Origin: Alloalcanivorax marinus
GTDB taxonomy: Bacteria > Pseudomonadota > Gammaproteobacteria > Pseudomonadales > Alcanivoracaceae
Direction: 5' to 3'
Assembly (NCBI RefSeq): GCF_016906305.1
Contig: NZ_JADDOL010000006.1
Coordinates: forward strand, 124,001-188,000
Length of the DNA stretch: 64,000 bases
Part shown: piece after piece, positions 60,154-64,000 of the stretch
Layout: every line of letters starts with the position of its first letter
Numbering within the stretch: the first letter of the stretch is position 1
Position numbers and translations under genes: made by a program
Notes under the pieces: model-generated
The model's database searches: none
The model's input: the letters and a program-made list of their open reading frames with translations, nothing else
Told to the model about the DNA's origin: nothing

Positions 60154-61161
60154 ATGCGCGTTTTCAAGACTTTCGCCCTGGCCGCGGTGGCCTCGCTGGG
60201 CCTGAGCGCCCTGTCCCCGGCCCAGGCGGCGGTGGAACGCAGCCTGTGCGTGTTCGACATCATTGGCGCCAACGGTGACGTGTTCAACGTCATGAAGGAC
60301 CTCAAAACCCAGGCGTCCGGGTGGGGCGTCGACCTGAAGCTCAAACCCTATACCGACGAGAAAATCGCCGCCGAGGACCTGAAAGCCGGTCAGTGCGACG
60401 GCGCGGTGCTCACCGGCCTGCGGGTTCGTCAGTTCAACAGCTATGCGGGCAGCATGGAAGCCATCGGCGCCATCCCCACCTACAAGGAACTGAAAACGGT
60501 GATGCAGGTGCTGTCCAGCGACGCGCCGTCCATTACCGAAAAAATGAGAACCGGCAACTACGCCATGGGCGGCATGATTCCCATGGGCGCCGCCTATCTG
60601 TTCGTGAAGGATAAGGAAATCGATACCGTCGGTGAGCTGTCCGGCAAATCCATCTCGGTAATGGAATACGATCCGGCCCAGGCGGAAATGGCGTCCAAGG
60701 TGGGCATGTCTCCGGTGCTTTCGGACATCACCAACTTCGCCGGCCGCTTCAACAACAACTCCGTGGACATCTGCTTCGCGCCGGTGGTGGCCTACTCCGC
60801 CCTGGAACTGTACAAGGGCATGCAGCCGGACGGCGGCATCATTCGCTACACCCTGGGCATGCTGACCACCCAGATCGTGCTGCGCGCCGACCGTTTCCCG
60901 GATGGCTTCGACCAGAAGTCCCGTGAGTTCATGTTCAGCCAGTTCGACCGCGCCATGAACGTGATCCGCAACGCGGAAAACGAAGTGGACAAGAAGTGGT
61001 GGATCGACATCCCCGAGCAGGACAAGCTGCGCTACGACGAAATGCTCCGCGAAGCGCGTCTGGAAATGACCGAGGACGGTATCTACAACAAGGACCTGAT
61101 TTCCCTGCTCAAGAAAGTACGTTGCAAGTACGAGCCCTCCCGGGCCGAGTGCACCCTGTGA
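60154..61161 (+). CDS. AdeT-like putative solute-binding protein 3
   Basis: A 335-residue exported paralogue of proteins 1 and 2. The signal peptide ends near residue 26 (SPAQA-A); the core starts at Cys32 (LCVFDIIGANGDVF). Matching segments are AEDLKAGQCDGAVLTGLRVR, SVDICFAPVVAYSALELYKG, MQPDGGIIRYTLGM and the C-terminal KVRCKYEPSRAEC. It is more distant from 1 and 2 than they are from each other. The ATG at 60154 is preferred over GTG at 60151 for its spacing to AAGGAGA. As the nearest binding protein to the permease, it is probably the cognate one. Confidence 0.78.
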   Translation: MRVFKTFALAAVASLGLSALSPAQAAVERSLCVFDIIGANGDVFNVMKDLKTQASGWGVDLKLKPYTDEKIAAEDLKAGQCDGAVLTGLRVRQFNSYAGSMEAIGAIPTYKELKTVMQVLSSDAPSITEKMRTGNYAMGGMIPMGAAYLFVKDKEIDTVGELSGKSISVMEYDPAQAEMASKVGMSPVLSDITNFAGRFNNNSVDICFAPVVAYSALELYKGMQPDGGIIRYTLGMLTTQIVLRADRFPDGFDQKSREFMFSQFDRAMNVIRNAENEVDKKWWIDIPEQDKLRYDEMLREARLEMTEDGIYNKDLISLLKKVRCKYEPSRAECTL

Positions 61162-61183
61162 TCCGTTGACACGATCGCCAACC

Positions 61184-61205
61184 GCGGGGCCCTTCCGGGC
61201 CCCGC
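61184..61205 (+). terminator. GC hairpin before the permease gene
   Basis: A nine-base-pair stem GCGGGGCCC / GGGCCCCGC (61184-61192 and 61197-61205) with a four-base loop lies in the 109-base gap before the permease start, followed by ATTTCTGT. It is a partial terminator at most. Confidence 0.5.
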
Positions 61206-61270
61206 ATTTCTGTCCCCTCCGCGCCCCTTTTTGCCGCTCCTTCGGCGATGAACCAGTAACCGGGTGATAA

Positions 61271-63595
61271 ATGGAAAAACCAACCTTTACCGTGGCCAGA
61301 CGTTCGGCCGGCGAGTGGCTCTCGTCGCTGCCGACGCTTTTTATTTTGCTGATCGTGATTTTTCTTTCTTCCGGTCAGATTATTCATTCCCAGCTTTTGA
61401 AAATCGGCGAAGCCACCTGGGATGAATACTTCCTGCTCAGGGGGGCCGGCATGGTGGCCGAACCCACCTGCAATCCAGACCCGGACATCAACCAGCGCGT
61501 GCGCGAAGTGGTCGAGCAGCGCCAGGCCGAGGCCGACGATCCGCTGGCGGACATCCTCGGCGGTTCCGAGGTGGACGAAGACGCCATCCGCCAGTCCCTG
61601 GAGGCCTCCCGCGCCAACTGCCGCGCCAAATGGATGCGCTACGAAACCGTGCAGGAGAAGGTCACCCCCGGAGTGATCGCGTTCCGCAACATCGAAGGCG
61701 GCGTGGCCAGCGTGGTCTCGACCCTCGGCGACTACAAACGGCTGCTGTTGTGTCTGCTGGTGATCATCTGCGCCGCCACCGCCACGCTCGCCCGGCACCA
61801 CATCGCCCTGCGGCCGCCCCGAACCCGCAAGGACCACTATGTATCCACCCTTGCCCAGCTGACCGCCAATACCCTGCTTCTGATGTCGGCGGCGGTATAT
61901 CGCAGTGAGGACGCCCAGGCCATGGCTTCCGGCGTCACCGTGGGCAATTTCTATTTGCACGCCTTCTGGATGGCGGGCTTCGCGCTGCTGACCGCCGCCT
62001 CCCTGTTTCAGTTGATCCGACCGCCCAAGGATCTCGAGGACGGCGGTTCCTGGCCCAAGGCACTGCTGACCATTCCGCTGTACACCTTTATGTGTCTGAC
62101 CGCGTCGGCGCAGTTCATCAGCCAGGGCTACTACCACGGCATCAGCGTTTATCTGAACATGATGATGGAACTGTCCACCCTGTTCCTGAACCTGGCCCTG
62201 TACATCTGGATCGGCATGCTGCTCAAGCAGACCAAGCTGGCCCACCTGGTGTTCGACGTGCTGCGGCCCTGGAAAATGTCGCCGGAGCTGATGTGCTTCG
62301 TGGTGCTGGCCGTGGCCGCTATTCCCACCGCCTACACCGGTGCGTCGGGCATCTTCGTGATCGCCGCCGGCGCCACCATCTACCAGGAACTGATCCGCGT
62401 GGGGGCGCGCAAGCAACTGGCCCTGGCCGCCACCGCCATGTCCGGGTCCATGGGCGTGGTACTGCGTCCCTGTCTGCTGGTGGTGATCATCGCCGCGCTC
62501 AACAAGAGCGTGACCACCGCCGAACTGTTCGCGTCGGGCTACAAGATTTTCTTCCTGAGTCTGTTCCTGTTCTTTATCTACAGCCAGTTCGCGCGCACCA
62601 CGCCGGCGCGCATCGCGCCGTTCTCCGAGGCCCTGTCCCGCAGTCTCAAGCGCCTGGTCCCGCTGATGCCCTATGGCATCATCGTTGGCGCCGTGCTGGT
62701 GATGTTCAGCGACCTTCTGGGTCGTCACCTGGACGAATTTTCCGCGCCCATCATCCTGCCTGTGATGCTGCTCGCGGTGCTGCTGTTCGAGAAGCTGAGC
62801 CGTCACCTGCTGCATCTGTTCAGTCTGTTCCTGGCGGTGATGCTGGTGCTGTCGTTCATGGGCATCTGGGAAGGCTACCAGGTGCTGACCAGTGGCAACG
62901 TGCCCGCCAGCATTTCACCCGCGGAACTGGAAGACGTGCTGTGGGGCGAGTTCTGGCGTGATCTGGTGCTGGGCGCCTTCCTGGTCATCCATTATCTGGT
63001 CAGGACCGGCGATCAGGACCCTCACTACAAGCCTGAGGCGGGCGTTTCGGAGAAAATGGAAGGCGCGCTGCGCCTGGCCACCAACGAGACCACCGGCCAC
63101 ATCGGTGCCCTGCTGATGCTGATGGCCCTGTCGGTGAGCACCGGCGGCATCATCGAACGCTCCGGCGTCCTGGAGATGTTGCCGGAGACCTTCTCCTCCA
63201 TCTGGATCGCGATGACCATTCTGGTGGTGACCATGGTGATCATCGGCATGTTCATGGACCCCTATGGCGCGGTGATCCTGGTCAATGCCACCATCGCCCA
63301 GGTCGCCTTCGACAACGGCATCGCGCCACTGCACTTCTGGATGATCACGCTGGTGGCCTTCGAGCTGGGCTATCTGACCCCGCCGGTGGCGCTCAACCAC
63401 CTGCTGACACGGCAGGTGGTCGGCGACGACGAGGTGGAAAGCGCCAAACTCACCACCGGCAGCTTCTTCCGTCGCTACGAGAAGTTCATCCTGCCGATCG
63501 CGGTGATGCTGACCGCGCTGCTGATGGTGTCCTTCCTGCCGCTGATCTCCGACGGCCTGCACGAGTGGCTGTTCCAGAAGATCCAGGCGGGCTGA
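61271..63595 (+). CDS. TRAP-type fused permease (large subunit with N-terminal extension)
   Basis: A 774-residue multi-pass membrane protein. The C-terminal part carries DctM-like features: AIPTAYTGASGIFVIAAGATIY, ALAATAMSGSMGVVLRPCLL, GMFMDPYGAVILVN and ELGYLTPPVALNHLLTRQVV. The N-terminus has one helix (about 19-38), a ~115-residue charged soluble loop (about 40-155) with two Cys (PTCNPDPDI and ANCRAKW), then more helices in the position of the small Q subunit. A separate dctQ gene is absent, so the small and large parts are probably fused. The loop is unusual and might dock the binding proteins. GGGTGAT is its weak ribosome binding site. Confidence 0.8.
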   Translation: MEKPTFTVARRSAGEWLSSLPTLFILLIVIFLSSGQIIHSQLLKIGEATWDEYFLLRGAGMVAEPTCNPDPDINQRVREVVEQRQAEADDPLADILGGSEVDEDAIRQSLEASRANCRAKWMRYETVQEKVTPGVIAFRNIEGGVASVVSTLGDYKRLLLCLLVIICAATATLARHHIALRPPRTRKDHYVSTLAQLTANTLLLMSAAVYRSEDAQAMASGVTVGNFYLHAFWMAGFALLTAASLFQLIRPPKDLEDGGSWPKALLTIPLYTFMCLTASAQFISQGYYHGISVYLNMMMELSTLFLNLALYIWIGMLLKQTKLAHLVFDVLRPWKMSPELMCFVVLAVAAIPTAYTGASGIFVIAAGATIYQELIRVGARKQLALAATAMSGSMGVVLRPCLLVVIIAALNKSVTTAELFASGYKIFFLSLFLFFIYSQFARTTPARIAPFSEALSRSLKRLVPLMPYGIIVGAVLVMFSDLLGRHLDEFSAPIILPVMLLAVLLFEKLSRHLLHLFSLFLAVMLVLSFMGIWEGYQVLTSGNVPASISPAELEDVLWGEFWRDLVLGAFLVIHYLVRTGDQDPHYKPEAGVSEKMEGALRLATNETTGHIGALLMLMALSVSTGGIIERSGVLEMLPETFSSIWIAMTILVVTMVIIGMFMDPYGAVILVNATIAQVAFDNGIAPLHFWMITLVAFELGYLTPPVALNHLLTRQVVGDDEVESAKLTTGSFFRRYEKFILPIAVMLTALLMVSFLPLISDGLHEWLFQKIQAG

Positions 63596-63611
63596 TCACC
63601 GCGCCAGCAAG

Positions 63612-63640
63612 AAAAAAGCGGGCTTCGGCCCGCTTTTTTT
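63612..63640. terminator. Strong bidirectional terminator
   Basis: AAAAAAGCGGGC / GCCCGCTTTTTT (63612-63623 and 63628-63639) around a TTCG loop lies between convergent permease and acyl-CoA synthetase genes. Confidence 0.93.
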
Positions 63641-63650
63641 GTGCCCCGGA

Positions 63651-64000
63651 TCAGAACCGGTACCGGCCCTGGTCGATGCCCTGCTGGATGTCCGGTGTCA
63701 GCGGCTGGTAGGTGCGCTCGCCGGGCAGTAACACGTAAACCGGATCGTCCACCTTCGCCAGATCGTACTTTTCTTCCTTGAGCGTGTTCTTCTGGTGTTT
63801 GAAGGTGCCGGTGGTTTGCACGCCGCCCTGGATCACGCGCAAGAACACCGGCACCGCGAACGGCGGCAGCGCCCGTTGCAGGGCCCGGGTAAACGCCACC
63901 CAGTCCACTTCCTCATGGGGACGATCCAGGCGCAGCTGCGCCATGCCGGCGCGGCCGTCCGTGCCGGGGATCTCCACCCCGTAGACCACGGACTCCACCA
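63651..64000 (-). CDS. Long-chain acyl-CoA synthetase, C-terminal end (partial)
   Basis: The visible 116 codons are the C-terminus of an AMP-forming acyl-CoA synthetase of the FATP/FadD6 type; the rest lies past the window. Diagnostic segments are VVYGVEIPGTDGRAGMAQL, LPPFAVPVFLRVIQ, TGTFKHQKNTLKEEKYD (with the catalytic Lys in the KHQK segment) and the end DDPVYVLLPGERTYQPLT. It would activate long- or very-long-chain fatty acids. It converges on the permease gene. Confidence 0.85.
   Translation of the reverse strand, partial: VESVVYGVEIPGTDGRAGMAQLRLDRPHEEVDWVAFTRALQRALPPFAVPVFLRVIQGGVQTTGTFKHQKNTLKEEKYDLAKVDDPVYVLLPGERTYQPLTPDIQQGIDQGRYRF

Overview
The window comes from a high-GC gammaproteobacterium. 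The gene order resembles Pseudomonas (gyrA-serC-pheA-hisC-tyrA/aroA-cmk-rpsA-ihfB-lapA-lapB-pyrF; ubiG-mupP-yciK), but three AdeT-like solute-binding proteins, a fused TRAP-type permease and a neighbouring acyl-CoA synthetase fit better with Alcanivorax-type marine bacteria (Alcanivoracaceae). That placement is inference; the window holds no rRNA or tRNA gene to test it. The DNA is almost fully coding, with many 1-14 base overlaps. I saw no insertion sequence, prophage or CRISPR array.

Layout. 1-5250 (+): end of a UbiD-type decarboxylase, aldehyde dehydrogenase, LysR regulator, UbiX flavin prenyltransferase, XdhC-type molybdenum-enzyme maturation factor and AraC regulator. This is a compact catabolic cluster whose substrate lies outside the window. 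5437-6729: DUF1835 protein. 6979-9659 (-): 7TMR-DISM histidine kinase and response regulator. 9695-15466 (-): LLM flavin oxidoreductase, YdcH-like protein, DjlA, hydroxypyruvate isomerase, cytochrome c-FTR1 iron permease and 3-methyladenine glycosylase. 15556-27000: alaA, a methyltransferase, htpX (with a heat-shock type promoter), a spermidine-synthase-like protein, a DUF748 protein and several small housekeeping genes. 27026-36925: hybrid kinase, metG, two PhoD-like hydrolases, a Spy-like protein, an orphan RnfB, a glycine-zipper protein and nth.

37057-50980 (-) is the large conserved operon array for aromatic amino acids, serine, nucleotides, translation, nucleoid and LPS control, from gyrA down to a ComEA-like gene. 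51290-54786 (+) carries mtaD-ubiG-mupP-yciK.

54997-64000 is the most unusual part. Three paralogous periplasmic binding proteins, a lipoprotein, a single-chain fused TRAP permease with an unusual N-terminal soluble loop, an ABC1 kinase and the 3' end of an acyl-CoA synthetase gene lie together. I read this as a TRAP-type transport system, possibly with a T-component-like lipoprotein and a lipophilic or carboxylate substrate. The substrate is unknown.

Repeats. Four REP pairs lie between genes. Three intergenic elements of about 160-170 bases are bracketed by inverted arrays of seven-base units. I do not recognise this second family.
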